Below the pieces are notes generated by a model. It saw only the letters and a program-made list of their open reading frames with translations, did not search any database and had not been told where the DNA came from. The position numbers and the translations under genes are program-made. From the NCBI GenBank assembly GCA_000961655.1, contig LADR01000039.1, forward strand, positions 62,001-126,000: a DNA stretch of 64,000 bases, given 5' to 3'. Shown piece after piece: positions 33,907 to 46,128 of the stretch (position 1 is its first letter; every line of letters starts with the position of its first letter). This DNA comes from Desulfatitalea sp. BRH_c12. Lineage in GTDB: Bacteria > Desulfobacterota > Desulfobacteria > Desulfobacterales > Desulfosarcinaceae.

Positions 33907-35892
33907 ATGCAGGCGAATACCAAGCGGGTCATCATCGAAAACATGCAACCGGAAATCGATGGCGGACGGTTTCCCATTCGCAGAGCGATCGGCGAGCGGG
34001 TGCTTGTCACGGCCTCCGTTTTTGCGGACGGTCACGACCGTTTGGCCGCTGAACTGCTGTACCGCAGGCAAGGCCATGAACAATGGCAGGTGCAGCGCAT
34101 GACAGCTTTGGTCAATGACGTTTGGCAGGCCGACTTCCGCGTCACGACCACCGGCAGTTATGAATACATGGTGCGCGGGTGGATCGATCGGTTCAGAAGT
34201 TGGCTCGGCGGGCTCGAGAAAAAACATGCCGCCGGCCAGGATGTTTCCCTGGAGATGATCGAGGGGGCCCAAATCGTTGCCGCTGCCGCGCAGCGCGCGG
34301 CTGGTGAAGAAGGTCGCTGGTTGGCCGGGCAGGCCGATTTCTTGAATTCCCAGGAAAGAATACTGGATAAATTACACGTTGCAAGGGATCCCGACATGAT
34401 CCGCCTGATGGATCGGTACCCCGATCGCGGCGGCATGGGCGAATACGGCAAGCGTTTGCGTGTGATGGTTGAACCCTTGCGGGCCTTGTTCAGTACCTGG
34501 TACGAAATGTTTCCGCGTTCATGCGGCGATGCCCCTGGCCGGCACGGGACCTTCCGCGACTGCATCCGACGGCTCGATTATATCGCTGGCATGGGTTTCG
34601 ATGTGCTGTATCTGCCGCCGATCCATCCCATTGGGCGGTCCCATCGCAAAGGCCGCAACAATACGCCCCAAGCCGGACCGCACGATCCGGGCAGTCCGTG
34701 GGCCATCGGGGCCTCTGAAGGCGGGCATTGCGCAATCCACCCTGGCCTTGGAACCATGGAAGATTTTCAGGCATTGATGGCGGAGGCGCGCACCCGTGAG
34801 ATCGAGATTGCCCTGGATATCGCTTTTCAGTGCAGCCCGGACCACCCCTATGTCCGCGAACACCCCGAGTGGTTTCGCTTGCGGCCGGACGGCTCAATTC
34901 AATACGCCGAAAACCCGCCCAAGAAGTACGAGGATATCTTTCCATTCGATTTCGAAACCAAAGAGGCCGAGGCGCTCTGCCGCGAGCTGGTCGATGTGGT
35001 GCGTTTCTGGATAGACCAGGGGGTGCGCATTTTTCGCATCGACAACCCGCATACCAAGCCGTTGCGCTTCTGGGAATGGCTGATCGCCGAGATCAAAAGC
35101 GGCCACCCCGACGTCATCTTCCTGGCCGAAGCGTTCACACGGCCCCGCGCCATGTACCGCCTTGCAAAAGGAGGGTTCACCCAATCCTATACCTATTTTA
35201 CATGGCGCAACATGAAATGGGAGATAGAGGCGTATTTCGAGGAGTTAACCCAAACCGAGGTGTCAGAGTACTTCTGGCCCAATCTGTGGCCCAATACGCC
35301 GGACATTCTTCCTGAATATCTTCAAGTTGGCGGCCGGCCGGCTTTTACCGTGCGCTTGGTCTTGGCGGCGACGCTTTCCTCCAATTACGGGATCTATGGT
35401 CCGGCCTATGAACTGGGCGAGCACGAGGCCAAAGAACCCTTCAGCGAAGAGTATCTCAATTCGGAAAAATATGAAATCCGCCACTGGGATTTGGAGCGCG
35501 GCGACAGCCTCAAGGGCTTTATCCGACGGGTCAATCAGATCCGTAAGGAAAATCCGGCCCTGCAGCAGACGCGCAATCTGCAGTTCCACCCCGTGGACAA
35601 TGAAGAGATCGTCTGCTACACGAAGCATACCGATGATTTCGAAAACATCATCCTGGTGGCTGCCAATCTTGACCCCCACCACACCCACTCGGCCTGGATC
35701 AAGTTACCCCTGGCGGAAATGGGCCTGGACCCCGAGCAGACCTTCCAGGTCCATGATTTGATCAGCGAAGCCCGCTACCTGTGGCACGCCGAGTATAATT
35801 ACATCGAACTGAACCCTCAGATCATGCCGGTTCATATCTTCCGTATCCGCAAGCGGTTGCGCTCGGAACATGATTTTGATTATTTCATGTGA
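33907..35892 (+). CDS. glgE: Alpha-1,4-glucan:maltose-1-phosphate maltosyltransferase GlgE
   Basis: 661 aa, a normal GlgE length. An N-terminal beta-sandwich and helical S-domain insert precede a GH13_3 barrel with YEMFPRS near 198, IHPIGRSHRKG, nucleophile D379 (FRIDNPHTK) and acid/base E408 (LAEAF). GlgE transfers maltosyl units from maltose-1-phosphate onto alpha-1,4-glucan. Partner genes for maltose-1-phosphate supply (treS-mak, glgM) and branching (glgB) lie 7-13 kb downstream. AAGGG precedes the ATG. Confidence 0.95.
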   Translation: MQANTKRVIIENMQPEIDGGRFPIRRAIGERVLVTASVFADGHDRLAAELLYRRQGHEQWQVQRMTALVNDVWQADFRVTTTGSYEYMVRGWIDRFRSWLGGLEKKHAAGQDVSLEMIEGAQIVAAAAQRAAGEEGRWLAGQADFLNSQERILDKLHVARDPDMIRLMDRYPDRGGMGEYGKRLRVMVEPLRALFSTWYEMFPRSCGDAPGRHGTFRDCIRRLDYIAGMGFDVLYLPPIHPIGRSHRKGRNNTPQAGPHDPGSPWAIGASEGGHCAIHPGLGTMEDFQALMAEARTREIEIALDIAFQCSPDHPYVREHPEWFRLRPDGSIQYAENPPKKYEDIFPFDFETKEAEALCRELVDVVRFWIDQGVRIFRIDNPHTKPLRFWEWLIAEIKSGHPDVIFLAEAFTRPRAMYRLAKGGFTQSYTYFTWRNMKWEIEAYFEELTQTEVSEYFWPNLWPNTPDILPEYLQVGGRPAFTVRLVLAATLSSNYGIYGPAYELGEHEAKEPFSEEYLNSEKYEIRHWDLERGDSLKGFIRRVNQIRKENPALQQTRNLQFHPVDNEEIVCYTKHTDDFENIILVAANLDPHHTHSAWIKLPLAEMGLDPEQTFQVHDLISEARYLWHAEYNYIELNPQIMPVHIFRIRKRLRSEHDFDYFM

Positions 35893-35989
35893 GGTCGTGT
35901 ACCCGTCAATTCGTCTATTGAAAACTTGTTAATTGTAGATTGTACCTTTGCGAAGTTTCGCACGTCCATGCTGTTTGTCTTTCGGCCTT

Positions 35990-36197
35990 GGCACAGAGGA
36001 GGTGATCCGGGTGGGTGGTCTGCGCCACGTCAGCCGTGAGATTTAGTGAGGCATAAGGTGTGCGCAGGACATGGGGCCGCACTGTTTGAGCGCAGCGAGT
36101 TTGCGGCCCGTCCGGAGCGCACCTTAAAGCCTCACTTAATCGAATGGATGGTGGCGCGGACTACCCACCCGGATCACCGGGGTTTGGAACCCGAATC
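35990..36197. repeat. Palindromic dispersed element, complete copy
   Basis: Arms of about 68 bp (36001-36069 and 36112-36180) are near reverse complements: GGTGATCCGGGTGGGT on the left matches ACCCACCCGGATCACC on the right. A second inverted pair, GGGCCGCA/TGCGGCCC, lies in the centre (36075-36109). The whole could fold into a long hairpin. Related copies are at 59303 and 32580, with fragments at 5657, 58995 and 63868. No open frame is inside, so it resembles a non-autonomous MITE or large REP unit. Confidence 0.85.
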
Positions 36198-36345
36198 ACT
36201 AAAACCTTTCTAAGTCACAACTGAACCTTCATATACTACCCCCTGCTAATTCAGGTTGGCGGATGCTAAGCGCGGTATGCAGTTCGATCGTCCTTCTTTT
36301 GTTAAATATCAATTTAAATCAATAAGTTATATAATTATGAAGATC

Positions 36346-36361
36346 TGGTACGCCTATTGCT
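36346..36361 (+). promoter_or_regulatory. Sigma-54 promoter of the yeiH module
   Basis: TGGTACG-N4-TTGCT. The GG of the -24 box and GC of the -12 box are 10 bp apart, the strict sigma-54 spacing, and only one base of TGGCACG differs. It lies 56 bp before the yeiH GTG. The sigma-54 activator encoded at 40966 in the same cluster is the natural partner. The rest of 36198-36345 is AT-rich with no clear activator site. Confidence 0.8.
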
Positions 36362-36369
36362 ATGTAGTG

Positions 36370-36388
36370 CGTGACAATTTGAGTCACG
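36370..36388. promoter_or_regulatory. Inverted repeat at the yeiH transcription start
   Basis: CGTGAC and GTCACG arms with a 7-base spacer, centred about 20 bp after the -12 box, so it overlaps or follows the expected start site. It could bind a repressor or form an RNA stem in the leader. Confidence 0.4.
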
Positions 36389-36416
36389 GAATCTCATACG
36401 CACATAGGAGGAAGCA

Positions 36417-38168
36417 GTGGAAACAACAACCCGCATTGATAACGATGATGTCATCACCGACAAGGGGTCGGCCAGTTGGTCCGATCTGTGGCGCAAGGAA
36501 GATTACTGGGCCATTTGGCTGGGGGCCGTGCTGCTGTTGGTAGGCCTGCTGGTATTTTTACCCGCCAAGCCCAAGGGCATGGACGATACGATCCGTAATG
36601 CAAATCAGATCATGGCCGCCGAGTCCCAAAAGGCGCCATTCAAGACGGTCGCCTGGTTCGAAGCCCAAGATGCCAAAAAAAAACTGAAAGCTTCCAGCAG
36701 CACTGTCGGGAAGTTCTTCGGGAAATGGCTGGCCTATCCGAGCGGTTGGTCGACCGACATTCGCGATACCGTTATCATGGGACAGGCCAAGGCGGATGCC
36801 TTGAATGCCCGCAATATGCCAAAGTATGAAGCGGCCAAACAGGCTCAGGCGCAGGCGCTGACCGCAGCGCTGACCGCCGAGCAAGCCGCGCAGGCTGTTG
36901 GTTTCAGTGACAGCGCCTTGAACGCCACAGCCGAAGAAAAAATCGACAGCTGGCGCAAAGCCAATGCCGCGGCGTCCAAAGCAAAAGCCAAAACCGAGCT
37001 CAAGACCTACAATCGCATTCCTACGCTGATCGTGCTGGGTGTGTTGATGGGGCTCTTTTTCGCCATTGGCATCAAAGCCATGGGCAAGCCGACCGGCGCC
37101 TTTTTAAAAGGGTTTGTTTTCGTGTTCCTGGTCAGTGTCGTCTCGTACGCCCTGGCCGGTCAGGCCACGATGAAACAATATGGGGTTGAATTCGCGGTTT
37201 GGGCTATTCTTATCGGCATGCTGATCGCCAACACCGTCGGGACACCCAAGTGGGTCAAACCTGCTCTGGAAACCGAGTTTTTCATCAAAACCGGTCTGGT
37301 ACTGCTGGGCGCCGAAGTGTTGTTTTCCAAAATTGTCGCCATCGGTATACCGGGTATTTTCGTCGCCTGGGTAGTAACGCCAATCGTGCTCATCAGCACC
37401 TTCATCTTCGGACAGAAGGTGCTCAAGATGCCCTCCAAAACGCTCAATATGGTCATTTCCGCCGATATGAGCGTGTGTGGCACTTCCGCCGCCATCGCCA
37501 CGGCGGCAGCGTGTCGCGCCAAAAAAGAGGAGCTCACCCTGGCCATCGGCCTGTCGCTGGTTTTCACTGCGATCATGATGGTGCTTATGCCGGCGATCAT
37601 CAAGGCCGTGGGCATGCCCTTCATTCTCGGCGGCGCGTGGATGGGCGGCACGATCGATGCCACCGGCGCGGTCGCAGCCGCGGGTGCTTTCCTATCCGAA
37701 AAGGCCCTGTATGTCGCGGCAACGATTAAAATGATTCAGAACGTCATGATCGGCATGACCGCCTTCTGCGTAGCGGTCTATTGGTGTGCCAAGGTGGATT
37801 GCGCGCCGGGCCAGAAGGTCGGCTGGATGGAGATCTGGTATCGCTTTCCCAAGTTCGTGCTTGGGTTCCTGGTGGCTTCGGTCCTGTTTTCATTGCTGGA
37901 TGCCAACATGGGATCGGATGCCGGATATGCCTTGATCGATAACGGCGTTTTGCGCGGGTTCACCGGCAAGGCGCGCGGCTGGTTCTTCTGCCTGGCCTTT
38001 GCATCGATCGGTCTGGCCACCAATTTCCGTGAACTGGGCCATCATTTCAAAGGCGGCAAACCACTCATCTTATATGTCTGCGGGCAGAGCTTCAACTTGA
38101 TCCTGACCTTGACCATGGCCTATATAATGTTCTATCTGGTGTTTCCGGAAATTACGGCAAAAATATAA
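36417..38168 (+). CDS. YeiH-family (UPF0324) putative sulfur oxyanion exporter
   Basis: 583 aa from a GTG at 36417 behind AGGAGG. After a first membrane helix (about 33-50) there is an Ala/Lys-rich soluble segment of about 150 residues, then about ten further helices. The blocks [32 protein letters not shown] and [18 protein letters not shown] identify the YeiH/COG2855 family. E. coli YeiH is about 350 aa; the long polar insert after helix 1 is the main difference. Family members in taurine and sulfonate gene clusters are proposed sulfite or sulfate exporters, so that role is inferred here. Confidence 0.82.
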   Translation: METTTRIDNDDVITDKGSASWSDLWRKEDYWAIWLGAVLLLVGLLVFLPAKPKGMDDTIRNANQIMAAESQKAPFKTVAWFEAQDAKKKLKASSSTVGKFFGKWLAYPSGWSTDIRDTVIMGQAKADALNARNMPKYEAAKQAQAQALTAALTAEQAAQAVGFSDSALNATAEEKIDSWRKANAAASKAKAKTELKTYNRIPTLIVLGVLMGLFFAIGIKAMGKPTGAFLKGFVFVFLVSVVSYALAGQATMKQYGVEFAVWAILIGMLIANTVGTPKWVKPALETEFFIKTGLVLLGAEVLFSKIVAIGIPGIFVAWVVTPIVLISTFIFGQKVLKMPSKTLNMVISADMSVCGTSAAIATAAACRAKKEELTLAIGLSLVFTAIMMVLMPAIIKAVGMPFILGGAWMGGTIDATGAVAAAGAFLSEKALYVAATIKMIQNVMIGMTAFCVAVYWCAKVDCAPGQKVGWMEIWYRFPKFVLGFLVASVLFSLLDANMGSDAGYALIDNGVLRGFTGKARGWFFCLAFASIGLATNFRELGHHFKGGKPLILYVCGQSFNLILTLTMAYIMFYLVFPEITAKI

Positions 38169-38208
38169 CCGGCACACCGTGATCGTCTATGGCTCTGGCG
38201 ATGTGATT

Positions 38209-38232
38209 CGGGCTCCTCTCCAGAGGAGCCCG
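38209..38232 (+). other. Strong intercistronic hairpin after yeiH
   Basis: CGGGCTCCTC and GAGGAGCCCG form a perfect 10-bp stem with loop TCCA, without a U-tract. It sits 41 bp after the yeiH stop and 28 bp before the next start. It could stabilise the 3' end of yeiH mRNA and lower expression of the genes behind it. Confidence 0.6.
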
Positions 38233-38259
38233 GAGACCACCGCCGCAAAGGATTGCACA

Positions 38260-38523
38260 ATGCAGAATGCACCTGTTTTCATGCGTTGGCTGGCCCTGAT
38301 GGCCGGTGCTTTTATGTTTTGGACGCTGATGTTCGTCATCTGCCCGGCCATCAACCGGACCTTTCCGGCCATGGCGCGCATGGCATCCGTGGTCGATGCG
38401 TATGGCCTGAGAACCGGCATGTTTTTTTATACCGATGTGGAGATCACCGCGGATGCCAACATCGAAACCGCCAATACCGTGCGCTTTATGCCGACAGGAG
38501 GAAAAAACCGCGAGCGCCGCTGA
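38260..38523 (+). CDS. Small membrane protein of the yeiH cluster, 87 aa
   Basis: ATG at 38260 follows AAAGGA. One hydrophobic helix (about residues 8-30, LALMAGAFMFWTLMFVICPA) is followed by about 55 polar residues. I do not recognise the family. It lies between the exporter and its sensor kinase, 25 bp before the latter, and so is probably cotranscribed. A periplasmic accessory or signal-relay role is possible but not shown. Confidence 0.6.
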   Translation: MQNAPVFMRWLALMAGAFMFWTLMFVICPAINRTFPAMARMASVVDAYGLRTGMFFYTDVEITADANIETANTVRFMPTGGKNRERR

Positions 38524-38548
38524 TATTTCTTGCGGAGCCGTTTGACCC

Positions 38549-40981
38549 ATGAAGCTACCCCGTCTTTACACCATCCAGAGCCGATTTCTGGTCGGCATGA
38601 CCATTGCCGCGATTCTTATCGGTACATTGTTTGCCATCGGTTTCTACTTTCAAATGCGCAGTGTGCTCGAAAACGAGGTGCGCGAGAAAGCCGAGCTGAT
38701 CTTCAACCAAGTCGAATCCGTTCAAAATTATGTACGCATCGTTTTGCGGCCGCGCATGTACAGCGAGATGCCCGACAAGTTCGTCATCGAAGCCATGTCC
38801 TCGTCGTTCATCTCGCGTTCGGTCATGCAGCGCACCGGCCAAAGGGACGGGCAAATGCTCTACCGGCGCGTCTCCGACAATGCCCGCAATTCCGAGTTTC
38901 AGGCCAATGCGACCGAACTCGGGTTGATTGCTTATTTTCGTGAACATCCGCAGGCAGAGGTATGGCAAGGGCACATGGCCATTGACAATCGCGACCATTT
39001 CGTCATGGCGCGGCCAGTGCGATACGAAAAAAGTTGCCTTTATTGCCACGGCGATCCGGAAAAGGCACCTGCCGAACTGGTAGCCCAGTATGGCCTGCGC
39101 GGCTTCGGTCGCGAAGAGGACAGTATCGGCGGGCTCGACTTCGTCGGCCTGCCGGTGTCGCCCCAAATGGCCAAGGTCAAGGGGCGCGTGGCGACCTACT
39201 TGATTTTCTTTTCAATTTCGTCTGTCCTGTTCTTCCTGGCGACCCAACTTATCTTCAAACGAACCGTATCGGACAACATTCGCTATTTGACCCGTCTGCT
39301 GCGCACCAATGTCAAAGATGCCGAAGGTCAGGCACTGTTACGCGAAGTACAGCGCCGTGACGAACTGGGCGCGATGATCGAGGGGGTTGAACAACTGGGC
39401 AACCACATCGCCGAAAATCGCCAAAAGCTTGAGGGCTATGCCGCCGATCTGGAAGGCAAAGTGAACCGGCGCACCCATGAACTGGCCCGCGAATCCGCCG
39501 AACGTACCGCCGATGTGGATCTGTTCGTCCGATTGCTGCACATTTTCAATCGCTGCCAGACCCGCCCCGAACTGTGGCGTCATGCACTCCCCTTGATCGT
39601 AGAACGCTTCGATCTATCGCGGGCGGCATATGTCTGCACTTTCGCTTCGAATAATTCTTTCGTATGGCCGCCGCAGTCCGGCACACCCGAGTTGCCGGAC
39701 GATTACGTGCAGTTGCTGACCCAATCGCAAACCCGCATCGCCGGATCGACCGCCTTTATTCCGGTTGAATCCTCGCAAGGCAATACCGAAGGATTGCTGC
39801 GTTTGGACAAAAAACCCGGCGATGTCTTCCGGTCCGAAGAACAGGAAATTCTGCGCGCCATCGGCCGGCAATTGGGCATTGCTGCCGAATACCTGGGCGC
39901 GCTGGACGGCTTGTTGCGTCACTCGGAGATGCTGCAGTCCATTTTCGAGGGCATCTCGGACCCCCTGCTGCTGGTGGATGCCCAGGGATCGGTGATCATC
40001 ACCAACAACGCGGCCCGTCAGCTCTGCCTGGAATTGAGTGGCGGCAGTTCATCGGACGGCAACCTCATGCCCTTGCTTTTTGTCGGCAACGATCAGGATG
40101 TCGCTGAAATCTCCCAGATCGCCGTGGGCGGTGTCGTCGCAACCCGGCAGGTCAAGCTCGCTTCCGGGCGGACCTTCGTCATCGGTCTGCACCCGCTGGC
40201 CAACCACCGGCTGGTTGTTCATGTCAGCGAGGTCACCCACCAGTACCGCATGCTCGAACAGGTTGCCCGCTCCGAAAAAATGGCTACGGTCGGGAAGCTG
40301 GCGGCCGGTCTGGCGCACGAGATCAACAATCCATTGGGGGTCATTCTCTGCTATACGGAGCTGCTCAGGAAAAATGCGCCGATGAACGAGCAGCGCGAAG
40401 ATTTGGATATTATCCTGCGCCACACGCGCCAGGCCCGCGAAGTGTTGCGCAACCTCTTGAATTTCGCGCGGCCCAAACTGGCTGCGGAGGGGCAGACGGA
40501 TCTTTCCGCGGCCGTGCAGTCTCTACTGAAGGTATTCGGACTTCAGGCGGAAAAAAAGAAGGCCCGTTTGCGCTTGCAAACCCACGCGTCGGTTCCTATG
40601 GTCGGCATCGAACCCCAGGTCGTCGAACATATCGTGTCCAACCTGCTGCTGAACGCTCTGGATGCGCTGCCGCCTTCCGATGGCGAAATCGCGGTCACCA
40701 TCGCGCATAGCCCGGACAACGGCGAAGTGGTTCTGAAGATCATGGACAACGGTACCGGCATCGATCCCCAGGATCTGCCCCATCTGTTCGACCCGTTTTT
40801 CACCACCAAGGCCCCGGGAAAAGGCGCCGGTCTGGGTTTGACGGTGATCTATGGCTTCATGCAGGATATGGGCGGACGCATCGATGCCACTAATCGGAAT
40901 GAAGGCGGGGCCTGCTTCGAGTTGCATTTTCCGATTCGGGCGCGCCAGGGAGAAAAGTCTCAGATATGCATGAAACCATGA
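38549..40981 (+). CDS. Histidine kinase with c-heme DUF3365 sensor domain
   Basis: 810 aa. Membrane helices at about 12-34 and 213-232 bracket a periplasmic DUF3365 (Tll0287-like) domain that contains C163-x2-C166-H167, a covalent c-type heme site. A coiled coil, a GAF-like region (about 310-440), a PAS-like region (about 450-560), the phospho-acceptor H590 (LAHEINNPLG) and a HATPase domain with MDNGTGIDP and GLGLTV follow. The heme suggests sensing of redox state or a gaseous ligand. The kinase probably phosphorylates D67 of the next gene's product. The stop overlaps that gene by 16 bp. Confidence 0.92.
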   Translation: MKLPRLYTIQSRFLVGMTIAAILIGTLFAIGFYFQMRSVLENEVREKAELIFNQVESVQNYVRIVLRPRMYSEMPDKFVIEAMSSSFISRSVMQRTGQRDGQMLYRRVSDNARNSEFQANATELGLIAYFREHPQAEVWQGHMAIDNRDHFVMARPVRYEKSCLYCHGDPEKAPAELVAQYGLRGFGREEDSIGGLDFVGLPVSPQMAKVKGRVATYLIFFSISSVLFFLATQLIFKRTVSDNIRYLTRLLRTNVKDAEGQALLREVQRRDELGAMIEGVEQLGNHIAENRQKLEGYAADLEGKVNRRTHELARESAERTADVDLFVRLLHIFNRCQTRPELWRHALPLIVERFDLSRAAYVCTFASNNSFVWPPQSGTPELPDDYVQLLTQSQTRIAGSTAFIPVESSQGNTEGLLRLDKKPGDVFRSEEQEILRAIGRQLGIAAEYLGALDGLLRHSEMLQSIFEGISDPLLLVDAQGSVIITNNAARQLCLELSGGSSSDGNLMPLLFVGNDQDVAEISQIAVGGVVATRQVKLASGRTFVIGLHPLANHRLVVHVSEVTHQYRMLEQVARSEKMATVGKLAAGLAHEINNPLGVILCYTELLRKNAPMNEQREDLDIILRHTRQAREVLRNLLNFARPKLAAEGQTDLSAAVQSLLKVFGLQAEKKKARLRLQTHASVPMVGIEPQVVEHIVSNLLLNALDALPPSDGEIAVTIAHSPDNGEVVLKIMDNGTGIDPQDLPHLFDPFFTTKAPGKGAGLGLTVIYGFMQDMGGRIDATNRNEGGACFELHFPIRARQGEKSQICMKP

Positions 40982-42390
40982 TCAACACCCACTTGATGCC
41001 CGTGGCCGGCCGCGTACTCGTGGTAGACGACGAGATCGATTTTGCGCGGGGGCTGTGCCGGCTGATCTCTGGGCAATTCGCCCAAGTCGAATGCGCGTTT
41101 GTCGGCAGTGGCGACGAGGCCCTGGCGGAATTGTCCGCCCACGGGGCCGACCTGATGATTACCGATCTGCGCATGCCGGGCATGGACGGACTGACCCTGC
41201 TCAATCAGGCCCTGGCGTTGTCGCCCAACCTGGCGGCCGTTGTCTTAACCGCTTATGGCGCCATTGAAACGGCGGTGGAAGCCGTCAAAACAGGTGCTTA
41301 CGATTTTTTGACCAAACCCATCGAAACCGGCGATTTGTTCTGTGTGGTGCAGCGTGGCCTCGAACGCAGCCGACTGACCCAGGAAAATGCCCGTTTGCGG
41401 GAACTGCTCAAGGGGGGAGGCCCGGTTCTGATCGGTGAAAGCCCCAGCATGGACCGGTTGCGGGCCTCGATCGCGGCGGTTGCGCAAAACAACTATCCCG
41501 TGCTGGTGCGGGGCGAATCCGGATCGGGCAAGGAGGTCGTGATTCGTCTGATTCATGCCTGGTCCGATCGCGCCGGCAAGCCCCTGTTGTCGATCAACTG
41601 TCCGGCCATTCCCGAAGCGCTTCTGGAAAGCGAGTTGTTCGGCCATGAAAAAGGCGCCTTCACCGGGGCAGACCGCAGCCGGCCGGGCCTGTTCGTCCAG
41701 GCGGGCGAGGGGATCATCCATCTGGATGAAATCGGCGACATCTCCCAAAGCGTTCAGACCAAGCTGCTGCGTGTTCTGCAAGAGCAGGAAGTCAGACCGG
41801 TTGGCGGGCAAAAATCGGTGCGCGTGCATGCCCGCGTGTTGGCCTCGACCCATCAGAATCTTGAGGAGAAACTTGCCGACCGCTCTTTCCGCGAAGATCT
41901 TTACTATCGGCTTGACGTTTTATCCATCACCGTACCACCCCTGCGCGAACGCGTGGAGGATATTCCCTTGCTGGCCCAGTATTTTCTTAAAAAATCGTGT
42001 GATGAACTGGGTACTTCCGAAAAGTTCGCCAGCCCGGAAGTGCTGGCGTGGATCAAGCATCGTGAATGGGCAGGCAATGTTCGCGAACTGAACAACATCA
42101 TGCGTCGCCTGGCTGTTTTTTGTCCGGGCGAAGTTGTCGATCTGAATTGTCTGCGCATGGCCGAGAGCGGGCAGACGATCGTCCCGCTGCCCTCTGGCAG
42201 CCGCATTCAAGCCTACAAGGATGCCAAGGGACGTATTTTGGACCAGTTTACCTCCGCCTATGTTCGCGAGCTTCTGCGGGCCACCGGCGGCAACATCTCC
42301 GAAGCCGCCCGGCAAAGCGGGTTGTCACGCGTTGCTCTGCAAAAAATTGTCGCCCGCCTCAATATCGATTCCCAGGAGTTCAAACTGTAA
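40966..42390 (+). CDS. NtrC-family sigma-54-dependent response regulator
   Basis: 474 aa. The receiver domain (about 16-130) has acidic D21-D22 and phospho-acceptor D67 (MITDLRMPG). The AAA+ domain has Walker A GESGSGKE (183-190), the sigma-54 contact loop GAFTGA (230-235) and HLDEIGD. A Fis-type helix-turn-helix closes the protein (GNISEAARQSGLSRVALQKI). ATG 40966 is preferred because GGGAGA lies 12 bases upstream; ATG 40978 is an alternative. It likely activates the sigma-54 promoter at 36346 under control of the heme kinase. Confidence 0.94.
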   Translation: MHETMINTHLMPVAGRVLVVDDEIDFARGLCRLISGQFAQVECAFVGSGDEALAELSAHGADLMITDLRMPGMDGLTLLNQALALSPNLAAVVLTAYGAIETAVEAVKTGAYDFLTKPIETGDLFCVVQRGLERSRLTQENARLRELLKGGGPVLIGESPSMDRLRASIAAVAQNNYPVLVRGESGSGKEVVIRLIHAWSDRAGKPLLSINCPAIPEALLESELFGHEKGAFTGADRSRPGLFVQAGEGIIHLDEIGDISQSVQTKLLRVLQEQEVRPVGGQKSVRVHARVLASTHQNLEEKLADRSFREDLYYRLDVLSITVPPLRERVEDIPLLAQYFLKKSCDELGTSEKFASPEVLAWIKHREWAGNVRELNNIMRRLAVFCPGEVVDLNCLRMAESGQTIVPLPSGSRIQAYKDAKGRILDQFTSAYVRELLRATGGNISEAARQSGLSRVALQKIVARLNIDSQEFKL

Positions 42391-42748
42391 ACCTTCTTGG
42401 TTCGCCCCCCGGTGTCAGCCACCGTTCGCAGACCCGACCATGCCCGTGTCTGAGCCCAACCGACACACCTGGCACGCGGGCATCAGCCGGGTCGGTAGGG
42501 TCAGGATGCTCCGATATACATAAATGCCTGTATTGAAAACAGGGGGTGGACGTCGCAGCTTTTCCGAAAGGCGCTCAACGGTATTATCGACGGTCACAAC
42601 GGCATGTCGAATGACCGGAGCCGCATATCATTGATCCCGGCAAATGGCGCTATCGCGAATAGACCCACAGATACTTGACTCCGAAATGTATCCGACGCGT
42701 GATGCCCGTTAGACACGATTACATCCACCTCATGCAGGGAGACAGTGC
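42391..42748. other. Intergenic region before treS
   Basis: 358 bp with no supported gene or repeat. TTGACT at about 42677 could be a -35 box for treS, but no good -10 follows at the right distance. Confidence 0.4.
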
Positions 42749-46093
<3,345 letters not shown>

Positions 46094-46128
46094 CAGTTCT
46101 AATCCACCATCAACGAGAGGGTAAACGT

